Positions 27,096-36,158 of a DNA stretch of 64,000 bases are shown here, piece by piece. The position numbers and the translations under genes are program-made. Numbering within the stretch: position 1 is the first letter of the stretch; every line of letters begins with the position of its first letter. Under the pieces are notes generated by a model. That model worked only from the letters and a program-made list of their open reading frames with translations. It made no database searches and had not been told where the DNA came from. Source of the DNA: CAVTQZ01 sp963737015 (GTDB taxonomy: Bacteria; Actinomycetota; Acidimicrobiia; Acidimicrobiales; UBA8190); contig CAVTQZ010000001.1 of the NCBI GenBank assembly GCA_963737015.1, positions 1,116,001 to 1,180,000 of the forward strand, in the 5' to 3' direction.

Positions 27096-27300
27096 GGGCT
27101 CGCTGATAGAACTCCTCCTCGGGCGGAACTTCGTCGTTTTCGTCGATTAGATCGGGCATCCCAGCGCTCCTTCGGCGCGAGTTCGCCCAATCAATGATCT
27201 GACGCCTACGTTCGGGCGTCGGAGCTTCATCCGTCTCTATACGACTTAGGGCTTTACCGATCTTCGTCATTTTGCTGCGATCGGATTCGCTGACCGTCAC
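27055..27300 (-). CDS. Small antitoxin-like protein paired with the nucleotidyltransferase
   Basis: An 81-residue acidic/basic protein (MTKIGKALSRI, then TPERRRQIIDWANSRR and an acidic end EEEFYQRARERG). It overlaps the start of the nucleotidyltransferase gene and is therefore the likely antitoxin. The GTG at 27300 is the best start; the open frame continues to 27369 without support. Its central region is similar to the next gene upstream. Confidence 0.65.
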   Translation of the reverse strand: MTVSESDRSKMTKIGKALSRIETDEAPTPERRRQIIDWANSRRRSAGMPDLIDENDEVPPEEEFYQRARERGMARADSRGS

Positions 27301-27365
27301 CCCACCAGTATGCCAACCGGGCCCGTCAACCCCGGACTGATTGCCTTCGCTGGCCACATTCAGGA

Positions 27366-27629
27366 TCAAAGGAGCCGGTAGGCGCGCAGGTGTTCGCGGA
27401 AATTTACAGGGCGAAGGAGTCCGAGGTCTCGGGCACGACGGTGCAGCTCTGGCTCAGTCTTTAGAGGCGAAACACCGTGACGCGCTCGAGCACTGTTGGC
27501 CTCTTCGATGCGTCGAGCCCGCCATTCCGGGGTCCCCTCGTCGTCGGTTTCCATCTTCCCGACTGCATCCACCTGAGGAGAGAACGCCGCCTTCTCCCTG
27601 TCGGTAACGCTGTATCGCGAGGTGTGCAC
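27366..27629 (-). CDS. Second small antitoxin-like protein, paralog of the preceding gene
   Basis: An 87-residue protein. The segment TDDEGTPEWRARRIEEANSA aligns with TDEAPTPERRRQIIDWANSR of the neighbour, and both end in a short RARxxG helix (RRARDLGLL against QRARERGMA). This looks like a tandem duplication. A relic at about 30.2 kb keeps the end of this protein (ACDLGVLRP) immediately before a decayed nucleotidyltransferase, so this gene, too, is tied to the toxin. No catalytic motifs are visible. Confidence 0.6.
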   Translation of the reverse strand: MHTSRYSVTDREKAAFSPQVDAVGKMETDDEGTPEWRARRIEEANSARARHGVSPLKTEPELHRRARDLGLLRPVNFREHLRAYRLL

Positions 27630-28064
27630 CTCCCGGATCCTAACGTGCTGTCCTTCGCCGGCCTTGACCGTCCCCGGTCAGGCGAGGAACTTGCCTCAAC
27701 CTCGTCCGTCAGTTGGGGTTTGCTACCGACCATCATGACATCGCCCCACTCGAAGCGAAGGCATTACGAAGGCGCCTCGACCCCGATTCCGAACTCCTCG
27801 AATCGACAGAACAGGAACTCAGCATCGAGAGGGGTTCACCACGTTGGTCGAGGAGCGATGGCTCTCCTCGCGAATTCCAATTCTGGAAAGACGATCCCGC
27901 TTGGAACACGTCAGCCCACGCGGAGTCGTGCACGTCACACGGCGGGCGAAGAAGGCAGCCTTTCCGGATAGGGAATTCTCCCCAAGGGCTTTGCGGTCGA
28001 CGCTTGCCTGGGTAGGTTTGGGCTCTCAACGGGGGGCCGTCAGTCCATAGCCATGGAGGCCCTC
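27630..28064. other. Gap before the first beta-helix gene
   Basis: About 435 bases with short overlapping frames on both strands but no recognisable gene. Composition differs from the core genes around it. The beta-helix start is preceded by GGAGG at 28055-28059. Confidence 0.4.
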
Positions 28065-29240
28065 ATGTCAAAGAGATTCAAGCAAGTTGCTGCAGCGGCA
28101 CTGCTCACGTGTTCTTCAGTGTTCGCCGGTCTTCTCAGTTCCGGCGTCGCCGCGGCTGCCACAACACGATATGTGTCCACGAGTGGAACCGATTCCGGCA
28201 ATTGCAGCTCAACTCCTTGCAAAACGGTCAATTACGCGCTGTCTCAGGCCTCGCCAGGAGACACCATTCAAGTGGCGGCCGGGACGTATAACCAAACAAT
28301 CGACGTCGAAAAGCCAATAACACTCGTGGGGGCGGGACAGGGCAAGACGATCATTGATGGCAAGGGCTTGGACACCACAGGAACGGATTATGGGGTAATT
28401 CATGTGGGGACGATCTCTCCGGGTGGGACTGTCAATATCTACGACTTCACTTTTACCGATCCTTATCCTTATACCTACACCGGAGGCGAGCCCGAGGCTG
28501 TCGCCCTTGCGGACGCCACATCCACAGATCACGTCAACTTCTTTTTGAATGGGGTTACCGAAGGGACTGCAGACCCAAATTCTGGGACGGATTTCCCGAT
28601 CGGGATAGACACTTTCAAGAATGCAGCGAACACGATCGTCCAATACAATTCGTTGAGCGGATTTTTCCAGGGCGCACTGTTAGAGGACAACGGGCCCGTA
28701 TCGTTTACGCAGAATTATCTGTCGGGCATGATTGCAAACAGTGATACGACCACATCGCCTCCGACGGCGTACTCGGCTGAGGGCGTGTTTTTCCTGTCCG
28801 ATTTAAGCGGAAGCATCACAGGCCAAAGCGCGACATCGAACGTCTTTACCGGTTACTCGGGTCTCGGAGTCATCATGGAGGCGGGGTACAATAACGGCAA
28901 CTGCAGTACTACTCCTTGTAATGGATCGATCAGCGGCACCGTGAACGGAAACTCGTTTGCCCTCGGCGCAGCAAGCGATTCTCAAGGACCTGCTTCTGCA
29001 ATCGCCTTAACGTCGAAGTATGCGGGCAACATGCTGACTGCCACGGTTGCCAACGACACGGGCTACGTAACGAGTCCTGACACTGCGATCTCTGCACAGG
29101 CCGAGAGCGGGGGCTCTATGAGCTTGAACGAGAGCAATGACCCCATCACAGTGAAATCGTCGAGCAGCAGTTCTGCTTCCGCCGCCACCATTTCTGGGAA
29201 AAACGCGGATATCCGGGACAACGGGCTGAGGATTCGGTAG
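28065..29240 (+). CDS. Secreted parallel beta-helix protein (first copy)
   Basis: A 391-residue exported protein. A signal peptide (about residues 1-32, ending GVAAA) is followed by TTRYVSTSGTD, an exposed Cys pair (GNCSSTPC), AGTYNQTIDVEKPITLVG and repeated short strands typical of a right-handed beta-helix of the DUF1565/pectate-lyase-like class. A second Cys pair lies near residue 285. No catalytic residues are identified, so binding or structural roles are as likely as enzymatic ones. The start is ATG 28065 with GGAGG five bases upstream; an ATG at 28053 has no such site. It is homologous to the gene at 37808 and appears less GC-rich than the core genes. Confidence 0.85.
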   Translation: MSKRFKQVAAAALLTCSSVFAGLLSSGVAAAATTRYVSTSGTDSGNCSSTPCKTVNYALSQASPGDTIQVAAGTYNQTIDVEKPITLVGAGQGKTIIDGKGLDTTGTDYGVIHVGTISPGGTVNIYDFTFTDPYPYTYTGGEPEAVALADATSTDHVNFFLNGVTEGTADPNSGTDFPIGIDTFKNAANTIVQYNSLSGFFQGALLEDNGPVSFTQNYLSGMIANSDTTTSPPTAYSAEGVFFLSDLSGSITGQSATSNVFTGYSGLGVIMEAGYNNGNCSTTPCNGSISGTVNGNSFALGAASDSQGPASAIALTSKYAGNMLTATVANDTGYVTSPDTAISAQAESGGSMSLNESNDPITVKSSSSSSASAATISGKNADIRDNGLRIR

Positions 29241-29282
29241 ACGTCCTCAAGACGCGTCCTCCCGAAGGATGCTTTTCACCCT

Positions 29283-29318
29283 GGATCTCCTACAGGGTCA
29301 GGCCCCTGTAGGAGATCC
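29283..29318 (+). terminator. Strong hairpin after the first beta-helix gene
   Basis: GGATCTCCTACAGG at 29283-29296 pairs perfectly with CCTGTAGGAGATCC at 29305-29318 around an 8-base loop. It lies 43 bases after the stop. It probably acts as a terminator, although no clear T run follows. Confidence 0.75.
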
Positions 29319-29324
29319 GGTGGT

Positions 29325-29760
29325 GCTTACGACGAAAGGCTGTGATTCGGCGCTACGCGGTACGGATTGGAACTCGGCCCGAAAGCCCAAGGCGTTTGTT
29401 ATCACTGAACGCGACTTGTCCAGGTTTTAACGTCCCCCAGGCGACAAGAGAGCACGGCTCGTCTTGGCCCGGTTGGGGACATACCTGGTTGCCCACCTGG
29501 TCCTGGACCGTCACCGGACATCCGTACTGACCAGCAGCAATTGGATCAAGACGCATGTTGTATTGGCATCGTTAACGATCGTGACCGCTCCACCCACCGT
29601 GTAGCTCGAGCTGTGGGTCATCGTTGAGATCGTCCACGTCTTGAGGAGCGCACTGCGGCGGAGCTGTGATTGCGGTCGATGGGCGTGTCGTGGGTGGAGA
29701 CGTCGTCGAAGGGACGACAGCTACACCAGGTGTGGACGGGCTTGTCGTCGGCGGGGGTCA
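29325..29760 (-). pseudogene. Decayed copy of the BsuPI-like membrane protein gene
   Basis: Translation on the minus strand gives scattered matches to the gene at 39179-40243: AAGQYGCPVTV, QDQVGNQVCPQPGQDEPC and GTLKPGQ against AAGQYGCPTTV, QDQMGNQVFPQPGQSEQC and GTLKPGQ. DNA similarity extends from the 3' end (ACGACGAAAGG) into the Thr/Pro-rich linker, but stops and frameshifts break it. The original arrangement was convergent with the beta-helix gene, exactly as at 37.8-40.2 kb. Confidence 0.8.
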
Positions 29761-29809
29761 AAGTGGGGGAACTTGCTCGAGCGGGTACTGCCCGGCGGCT
29801 CCGTTGACA

Positions 29810-30260
29810 GCACAGTGGAGGACGGAGCGCCCGGCGGCGAGAATGGACACAATGTCGTCACGGTCGCGGGGATGCCAAGCCAATAGTTTGTGGTTGATCA
29901 CGTCTTCGACGGTGATCACTCAGTCGTCAGCGCGATCCATCGCGTCCCACTGGTAGACGGTTTCAGCGCGAAGTACGTCGACTGCGATGTCATCTCTTCG
30001 GATGAGATGACTTAGGGTTCTTCCCCTGGCTCTGCCATCGCGTGTCTGGAGTAGCCCTCGGCACGCATCGATTTGGCGAGCCCGTTGAGCGAGCGAGCCA
30101 AAAGGTCGATGTCCGTCGTTTGTCGAGCGTCAAGCGATACCGGATGGCAGCCAGCGCACCGATCAGCATGGTTTCGAAGCCGAGTGTGCTGGGGTGTTCC
30201 GAAATTCAGGTCGAAGGACTCCGAGGTCGCAGGCGCGGACTTTGCTCTCGAGTGGCTGGG
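29810..30260 (-). pseudogene. Decayed nucleotidyltransferase toxin and antitoxin end
   Basis: Minus-strand translation, with shifts and an in-frame TGA at 29920-29922, gives MLIGALAAIRYRL, TTDIDLLARS and VITVEDVINHKLLAWHPRD, matching the intact toxin at 26607-27095. Further upstream (about 30205-30260) ACDLGVLRPEF matches the end of the small protein at 27366-27629. This is a dead copy of the same toxin module. Confidence 0.8.
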
Positions 30261-30281
30261 CCTAGGATCGTGTCCTCGTCC

Positions 30282-31004
30282 ATGATCATTTCCAACACTC
30301 ACAAGTTCATTTTCATCCACATACACAAGACGGGTGGTGAGTCCGTCGCTGCGGCGTTGACACCTGACCTCGACGACAACGACTGGATCCCGAGTCCGAA
30401 CCCGAGAGCTTGGCTCCGAACCCATTCACGGCAGCAGTTCCGGACCTTCAGGCCCCTCGGCAAGCACAGTCCTGCCTGCCTGATCAAAAGTGTCGTCCCC
30501 GAATCAATTTGGGACAGTTATTTCAAGTTCGCTTTTGTTCGCCACCCCGTCGACAGAGTGACCTCCCTTTACCACTTCACTTCGCGGATGGTGGGCGAAC
30601 GTGAAAGTTGGTCGTTCAGACAACGCTGGTGGCATTTGACGCCGGCGGGTGGACGGGGTGACCCGAGGAAGTGGGCGGCGGGGAGAGCTTTTCTGGAGAC
30701 GAACTCGTTCTCCGAGTTCATCCGTCATCCTCTGGTCAGAGACGATCCCGGAATGAAGCCACAATCGAGCTTCGTCTATGACGACCAAGGTCAGCTCATG
30801 ATCGACTTCGTAGGCAGATTCGAGCAATTGGACCAGGATCTCGGGACGATCCTGAGAAACATCGGCCTGCCGCCACGAGACGTCCCGTGGAAGAATGCTT
30901 CAAACGCAGAGGCGAGCCGGGAAGTTGCCTCGAAAGACGACTGCGCGTTCCTGCAAACGATCTTTCGCGAAGACTTCGATCGCTTCCGTTACGAGCTTGC
31001 ATAA
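30282..31004 (+). CDS. Sulfotransferase family protein
   Basis: A 240-residue PAPS-dependent sulfotransferase of the type that modifies sugars or lipids. The 5'-phosphosulfate loop is KFIFIHIHKTGGESV (residues about 8-22) and the 3'-phosphate motif is FAFVRHPVDRVTSLY (about 80-94). The C-terminal part (FVGRFEQLDQDL) is family-typical. The ATG at 30282 is used because the preceding sequence is the toxin relic; the open frame to 30042 is not coding. It is the only sulfotransferase here and could act on the secreted products of this island or on the glycan at the right end. Confidence 0.85.
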   Translation: MIISNTHKFIFIHIHKTGGESVAAALTPDLDDNDWIPSPNPRAWLRTHSRQQFRTFRPLGKHSPACLIKSVVPESIWDSYFKFAFVRHPVDRVTSLYHFTSRMVGERESWSFRQRWWHLTPAGGRGDPRKWAAGRAFLETNSFSEFIRHPLVRDDPGMKPQSSFVYDDQGQLMIDFVGRFEQLDQDLGTILRNIGLPPRDVPWKNASNAEASREVASKDDCAFLQTIFREDFDRFRYELA

Positions 31005-31030
31005 AGCTTCGCCCGAACTGCAAAGGACTC

Positions 31031-32725
31031 CTACGGCGAGCCGAGTTGGTTCACCTCGGGGGCACCCGCAACGGTCGTGAACGACCAAACTCCATAGGCC
31101 TGCGGGGGCATGCCCTGGCCGTTGGCGGCTGCGAACTCGGTACCCGCCCCGAGAAAGACGCTGTCCCCGACCACCGACGCGCCGGACGACGGCGCCGCCA
31201 GAAGGGGTGACGCCCACAGCTGCGTACCTGTGTCCGCGTCGAGCGCCTGAGCCGAGAATGTCGTCGTCGACGGTGTGAAGATCACCCCGTTGGTGTAAGT
31301 GGCAGGGCCGAAGACCGGAGTGGTCACGGGCGCCTGCCACAACACCTTGTTGCCGAGAACGTCGTAGGCGTGCACCGAGGCGACGCGGCTCGGGTTCTCA
31401 AGGACCGACGTGTCGGGGAAGGTGGTGAGGCCGCCGGGCTCGCCGCTCGCGCCCTGCACGCCGCCCTGTGCGAACGGCGAGAACACCGCCGAGGTCAAGA
31501 ACACGGCGAGCTTGCCTTGCGCGCACCCGAGCGCCGCCGATCCGATGAAACCCCCGATGGCTCCGGGCCCCACGTTGTAATTGCCCGGCTGGGAGACCTC
31601 GAGAGGGGTGTTCAGGAGCTTGCCGGTGCGCTCGTCGAACTCGTAGACGTAGCCCGACTTCCCGCCCTCCACCACCACGGGGTCGACGCCTTTGGGGACA
31701 CCCGGGCACGCTCCGCCCGCAGCGGGCTCGACGATGATCGGCGACATGCCGAAGTCGTCGTCGTAGTTATCGCCGTTGCTGTTGGGAGGGACGTCGTAGC
31801 CGTTGGAAGGCTCGTCGAAGATCCATTTGGCCTTCCCGGTCCTGGCGTCGAGGGCGATCACGGCCTCGGGGAAGTCGACCGAGTTCTTCACGTCGCAGTC
31901 GCCGCTGGCGAGCACCACGGTCTGCCGGGCGAGGTCGAGCGCCGGCGACGCCCAGAGATCGTCGCAGCCGATGGTCGTCGAGGGCGAGTAGGACCAGTCG
32001 AGCCGGCCGTCCTTGGCGTGAAAAGCGTTGACCGCTGGCAGGGCGTCGGCCTTGCCACCGTTGGTGTCCGAATCGACGATCACGTCCCCGGTCGCCTGGT
32101 TGTAGACGGGAGACGACTCGATCTCCATCGCGCTCGTCGGGTCGGTCGGGTCGAGGTTTCGCGACCAGACGCATGTGCCGGTGAGCGCGTCGAGGGCGTA
32201 CATCGTGCCGCCGCCTCCCACGAACACGGTCGCGTCGCTCTGTCCCGGAAGTTTCACGATTACGGCGGTGCCGGGGAAGTCCCCGTAGGACGGTGAGTGC
32301 TGATCGGTGCCACAAGCCGGGGTCGAATGCGCGGCGCCCGTCGCAGGTGTGGTCGTATTCGTCTTGATCGAGTACCGCCACTCGGGTGCGCCTGTGCCGG
32401 CCTTCACGGCATAGAAGGTGCCGCCGTAGTCGCCGAAGTACACGAGCCCACTGGATGTCACCGGTTCGTCCGTAACGGCGGAGCCGCCGGTCGAGTCGAA
32501 CCATGCCGCGTGCAGGGTCGACACGATGGTCTGCCCGATCGTCGAGCACCCGGATGCCGTGTGCAGAGGATCGTGCTGGAACATCGGCCACGACGCCGCG
32601 CACGTCGACGCTGTGGTGGTGGTCGGGCCCGTCGACAAAAACATCGAGGTGCCCGCCATAGCCGATATTGACAATCCTGCGAACGCCAGGCTGCGCGCCA
32701 GCGTCCCCGCCAAGAGCCTCTTCAC
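31031..32725 (-). CDS. Secreted PQQ-type beta-propeller protein
   Basis: A 564-residue exported protein. A signal peptide from GTG 32725 (residues 1-30) leads to repeated W-x-x-D/A-L-D-x-x-T-G blades (VSTLHAAWFD, TMYALDALTGTCVW, AVIALDARTGKAKW, LYEFDERTGKL-like, QALDADTGTQLW). These are quinoprotein-dehydrogenase-like repeats. No PQQ-binding set or redox partner is evident, so it may be a structural or adhesive propeller. The open frame runs on to 33109 without coding features. It ends 27 bases from the convergent sulfotransferase gene; the start follows the upstream secreted protein gene by about 110 bases. Confidence 0.85.
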   Translation of the reverse strand: MKRLLAGTLARSLAFAGLSISAMAGTSMFLSTGPTTTTASTCAASWPMFQHDPLHTASGCSTIGQTIVSTLHAAWFDSTGGSAVTDEPVTSSGLVYFGDYGGTFYAVKAGTGAPEWRYSIKTNTTTPATGAAHSTPACGTDQHSPSYGDFPGTAVIVKLPGQSDATVFVGGGGTMYALDALTGTCVWSRNLDPTDPTSAMEIESSPVYNQATGDVIVDSDTNGGKADALPAVNAFHAKDGRLDWSYSPSTTIGCDDLWASPALDLARQTVVLASGDCDVKNSVDFPEAVIALDARTGKAKWIFDEPSNGYDVPPNSNGDNYDDDFGMSPIIVEPAAGGACPGVPKGVDPVVVEGGKSGYVYEFDERTGKLLNTPLEVSQPGNYNVGPGAIGGFIGSAALGCAQGKLAVFLTSAVFSPFAQGGVQGASGEPGGLTTFPDTSVLENPSRVASVHAYDVLGNKVLWQAPVTTPVFGPATYTNGVIFTPSTTTFSAQALDADTGTQLWASPLLAAPSSGASVVGDSVFLGAGTEFAAANGQGMPPQAYGVWSFTTVAGAPEVNQLGSP

Positions 32726-32835
32726 GAGATCCGCCTCAACTCTCCGCCGGGGGAAGCTCTGTCCCCCGCCAACAGAACGGCCTGGTGGAGGTTTCCTGGC
32801 GCTCGGCGTTGTGGAAGGTCCCGGTGCCTTTTCGG

Positions 32836-34122
32836 TCAGCAGTCGGTCGCGGTCGGAGCGCCCACCCATTGGCCGGGCGGCGCGTTCACCTTCCCGCCCG
32901 AGGCCAGAGAGGTCAGGCCCGGGCCGACCGAGTCGTTGCTCGCGTTCACGTACACGCCGCACGTGCCGGCGTAGACCCCCGGCGTGTTGAACGGCGCCGC
33001 AGGCGAACGCTGGGGGTCGGGGTCCTGGTACGTCTGGATACCCGGCTCCACGTTCTCGTTTGTCGGGGTCTGCGAGACATAGGTGTCGGGACTCTTGCCG
33101 CCTGGACACGCTTCGCCCTCTCCGTCACCCGCCGAGCAGCTGTTCGGCTCCGATTGCGACGAGGGGGCGCTGTTGCTGAAGACGTCCGCGCTCGAGGGTG
33201 TGCCCGAGTGACAGGCCGAGTGCGTGCCGTAACCGCACCCGTGGTACACGGTCTGCTGCTGGGTGCTGCCCGCCCCGCATATACCGTCGGCGCAGAAGCC
33301 CATCGAGTAGTTGGCGAGCCCTTCGGGATGAGTGGACGAAGGCGTGCTCGCCCAGCCCTGAGGGGTGAGCGACAGGGTCATGCCTCCGCCGTCGGACGGC
33401 CCGTTGACAGCGCCGGCGGAATTGCAGGCATAGGACGTTCCGGTCTTCGGGTCCGTGTAGCACGGGTGGTTGTCCAGACCGGTGTAGCCGTCGTGTTCGC
33501 CGTTGTCGGTGTTGTCGTTCATACCGAAGTACACGACGAGACCGTCGGTGAGGATCGTGTCGAGCGTCGATGCGGAGCCGGTGTCGGGGTGGAAGTTGTT
33601 GTACGGCTTGTTCGTGTCCTCACACGGGTGACCGGCTGCGGCCACGACCGGGCAGTAGATGGCGTAGTAGTCGTAGGCGGTTGAGAAGCCGAGGCCGTCT
33701 GGGTTGTCGCCGCATCCGGTGCCGGTGCCCCCGCCGGTGCCGTCGGTGTTGACCGAGAGGCAGCCCGAGTGGGGATCTCCGCTGTAGCCCGGCAGCCCGA
33801 CGCTCAAGATCGTGGGCGTACCGACCGAATTCGGGTCGTTCGGGACCTCGTTGTTTCCGTATTCGACGTAGCGGGTGTTGCCGTCCTTGGCGTTGCCCTG
33901 GGACGTGCCGCCGCCCTCTACGTTTATGGCCACGTTGTGGCAGCCGGCATCGGTCTGACCGTTCGGGCGAGTTCCATGCGTCTGAGTTCGCGGGACAGTC
34001 CTGTTGGTTTTGGCTGTAGCCGCCTCCGCTCACTGCGGCCGATACGCCCGCCCATGCCGCCAGGCACAGCGCCACGGCCCGACAGTCGTCGCGCCGATCA
34101 CAAGATGCTTCCGCCCTCGCAT
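32836..34122 (-). CDS. Unknown secreted Cys-rich protein, apparently frameshifted twice
   Basis: The main frame (32836-33933) gives 365 residues rich in Gly, Ser, Thr, Asn and Cys (GCLSVNTDGTG, GFCADGICGAG, HGCGYGTHSACHSG) with no recognised domain. Upstream frames supply a good export signal: MRGRKHLVIGATTV from ATG 34122, then, after one missing base near 34080, AVALCLAAWAGVSAAVSGGG. A second one-base shift near 33964 joins it to the main body (DAWNSP to NGQTDAGCHNV). With both corrected it is a secreted protein of about 425 residues. It precedes the propeller gene and is probably transcribed with it. Confidence 0.6.
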
Positions 34123-34344
34123 CAAACTCGGTCCTCTCCGCCCCCCGAGCTGTGGTGGTGCACGTCCGGGAATCGCCTTTCAGGAACTGACGCCACCCGG
34201 TCCGCCGTGCACACGATGCTTCCGCCAGCACCGCAGGGTGCAGACTGACACGGGCGTCAGGTTCGTGTCAAGGCTCCGGCATCCCACTTCGGACTTGGGC
34301 CCACCAGGGCCCGGGTCGTCGCTTCACTCGGCTGGAGCGAGCTT

Positions 34345-34444
34345 CTCGGGTCAATCTCATTCAAGGAGGCGATCGCCAACGCGGTCGTGCCCCTCGAGCC
34401 AATATCGCCTGTCGAGGTCAGCAGCCTGAGGCCTGAGTACTTGT
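34345..34444 (+). pseudogene. Remnant of the EF-G-like gene 3' region (first)
   Basis: The reading GSISFKEAIANAVVPLEPISPVEV matches GSIAFKEAIANAGPVLLEPISRIEV of the EF-G-like protein. It is followed directly by CCTGAG...CTTGTAGTC, which resembles the sequence after that gene's stop; the domain between is deleted. The rest of the 34123-34446 gap shows nothing else recognisable. Confidence 0.75.
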
Positions 34445-34446
34445 AG

Positions 34447-35967
34447 TCACCCTGCACGGGAGATCTCAACGTCGGTCGTGTAGGTCTGAGTACCCCCTGC
34501 GATTCCGGCACCCGAAGTGTCCTGTTGAACGGCGTTGGGCGGACCCAGTGGGACCTCTACATGGAGACGGCCCTCGCCGTCTGCCTTCAACGCAAGTGCG
34601 TGGTCGAAATTGTCTCCGCGAAGAACGACCTCGTAGGTGGCGTTCGGCGTGAAGTCCTGTGGTGTGACGATATTCCCCGAGCCGCTGCCCTCCAGCGTGA
34701 AGCCGGACGCACCGGCGTTCTCCAGCGTGCTGAACTCCTCGTCGGTGCGTTGCATAGCGACTTGCCAGCCGTAGACCGTGTAACTGGGGTCGGCGATCGT
34801 GTACGTGATTCGCGTCGGGGTAAGTGGCGGCTTGGCGAAGTCGGACATGATCGTCCCGATGCTCCATTGCAGGTCGCGAATCCAATATGGCCAGCTGTGG
34901 GTGCCTGGCCCGTAGTCGTCCCAGTAACTGGCGATTCCGAGGGAATCCAGACGATTGTGGAAGAGCTGATTGTCGTAGGCGACGCTGGCCTCTAACGATC
35001 CTGCGAGTGCGAAAAACGCCGGTGCGCCCGGGGCGGTCACCGCGGGGTCATATGGTCCCGGTAGTCCGTTGCCGTTGTACATGAGCAGGTTCATTCCACT
35101 CAGGTTTGGGGCGAGGGTCGCTGGGTCGTGGTTTTCCCAGTTGACATCGTCCGTGACGGGGTTCCCGTACACGTCGTCCGAGGTACCGCCGGTGGTTCCT
35201 GCGGCCTCGTCCGTGAGCGCTCCCCCGAGAATCTGCCCTTGCTTGTCGTAAGCGATGTCTTCCATGCCCGAGAAGGACAACGCTGTAATGAAAAGGTCGG
35301 GGTGGCGTGCCGCGTACACCATGGCGCAATACCCGCCCTCGGAAAGGCCGCCGATCGCTCGCCCTTCGCGAGTGCCGAGTGTGCGCAGGTTTTGGTCGAC
35401 CCAAGGGATCAGCTGGTCTATATGGAACGTCTCCCAATCCTGGGGGCCCGATGAGGGGTTCGTCTGCCAATCGGTACACGATCCGCCGCCGTCCTTGTTG
35501 AGGCCTATATCCGGCATGACCACGATCAACGGTAGACCCGCGGTCGTGGTCTCAGCCCCACCAGGGCTGACCCAGTCTGGAGCGCCGCCGAAGGCGCCGT
35601 GCATCAAATAGAGGACGGGGTAGCGACGCTCAGGCTCCTGTGCGTAGTTGGCGGGCAGCAGGATGCGAACGTCGGCGAGCCCGGCGAGCGCCGATGTCGA
35701 GACGCGCACGTCTAGTAGACGGTTATCGATTTGCATTTCCGAGATGACGTGCAGTCCGTGCCCGTCGACCAGCACAGGCGGCCTTTGGGCAGTTGAGGTC
35801 GTAGGTGCCGCTGCCACCGGCGGTGCCGAAACCGCGAGCAAGCCAGTGGCGAGCCCGAACACTGCAAAGCACGCAACACCACGTCGACGACCAGGCGACG
35901 CTGCCGATCTGCCCTGACCCATGGCCGCGTGCGGTTGACGAGAAATGAAGAGATTGGGTCGCCTCAT
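34447..35967 (-). CDS. Secreted esterase-D / antigen-85-like alpha/beta hydrolase
   Basis: A 506-residue exported hydrolase. A signal region (about residues 1-55, basic then hydrophobic, ending PVAAAP) precedes an esterase domain: PVLYLMHGAFGGAPDW (oxyanion region), the nucleophile in AIGGLSEGGYCAMV near residue 230, and a C-terminal His in GTHSWPYW. After about 400 comes an extra C-terminal beta-rich domain. The family includes acyl esterases and mycolyltransferases; substrate unknown. The ATG at 35967 has GGAAGGGG just upstream. A GGGAGT-N4-ACTCCC inverted repeat is at 35991-36006, a candidate operator. Confidence 0.85.
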   Translation of the reverse strand: MRRPNLFISRQPHAAMGQGRSAASPGRRRGVACFAVFGLATGLLAVSAPPVAAAPTTSTAQRPPVLVDGHGLHVISEMQIDNRLLDVRVSTSALAGLADVRILLPANYAQEPERRYPVLYLMHGAFGGAPDWVSPGGAETTTAGLPLIVVMPDIGLNKDGGGSCTDWQTNPSSGPQDWETFHIDQLIPWVDQNLRTLGTREGRAIGGLSEGGYCAMVYAARHPDLFITALSFSGMEDIAYDKQGQILGGALTDEAAGTTGGTSDDVYGNPVTDDVNWENHDPATLAPNLSGMNLLMYNGNGLPGPYDPAVTAPGAPAFFALAGSLEASVAYDNQLFHNRLDSLGIASYWDDYGPGTHSWPYWIRDLQWSIGTIMSDFAKPPLTPTRITYTIADPSYTVYGWQVAMQRTDEEFSTLENAGASGFTLEGSGSGNIVTPQDFTPNATYEVVLRGDNFDHALALKADGEGRLHVEVPLGPPNAVQQDTSGAGIAGGTQTYTTDVEISRAG

Positions 35968-35990
35968 GGAACCCCTTCCGACGGCCTGAA

Positions 35991-36006
35991 GGGAGTGAGT
36001 ACTCCC
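35991..36006. promoter_or_regulatory. Inverted repeat upstream of the esterase gene
   Basis: GGGAGT, four bases, ACTCCC, about 24 bases before the esterase ATG. The position suits a repressor site; the regulator is unknown. Confidence 0.4.
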
Positions 36007-36158
36007 TATTGGTTCCATAACGGTGTTGAGGGAGCGGAGTTCTCAGGGGAATCCCCCGGGGGGGAGTCAGCTCGAGATGCCGACCGCACCCGAGACAGCT
36101 GCTAGCCAGATCTAACGGCGTAAGTGCTTCCCTAAGCGATGGTCCGCGAATCCGGCGT

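Noticed and set aside
32836..33109. Upstream extension of the propeller gene frame
   Set aside because: Overlaps the secreted protein gene; the export signal begins at 32725.
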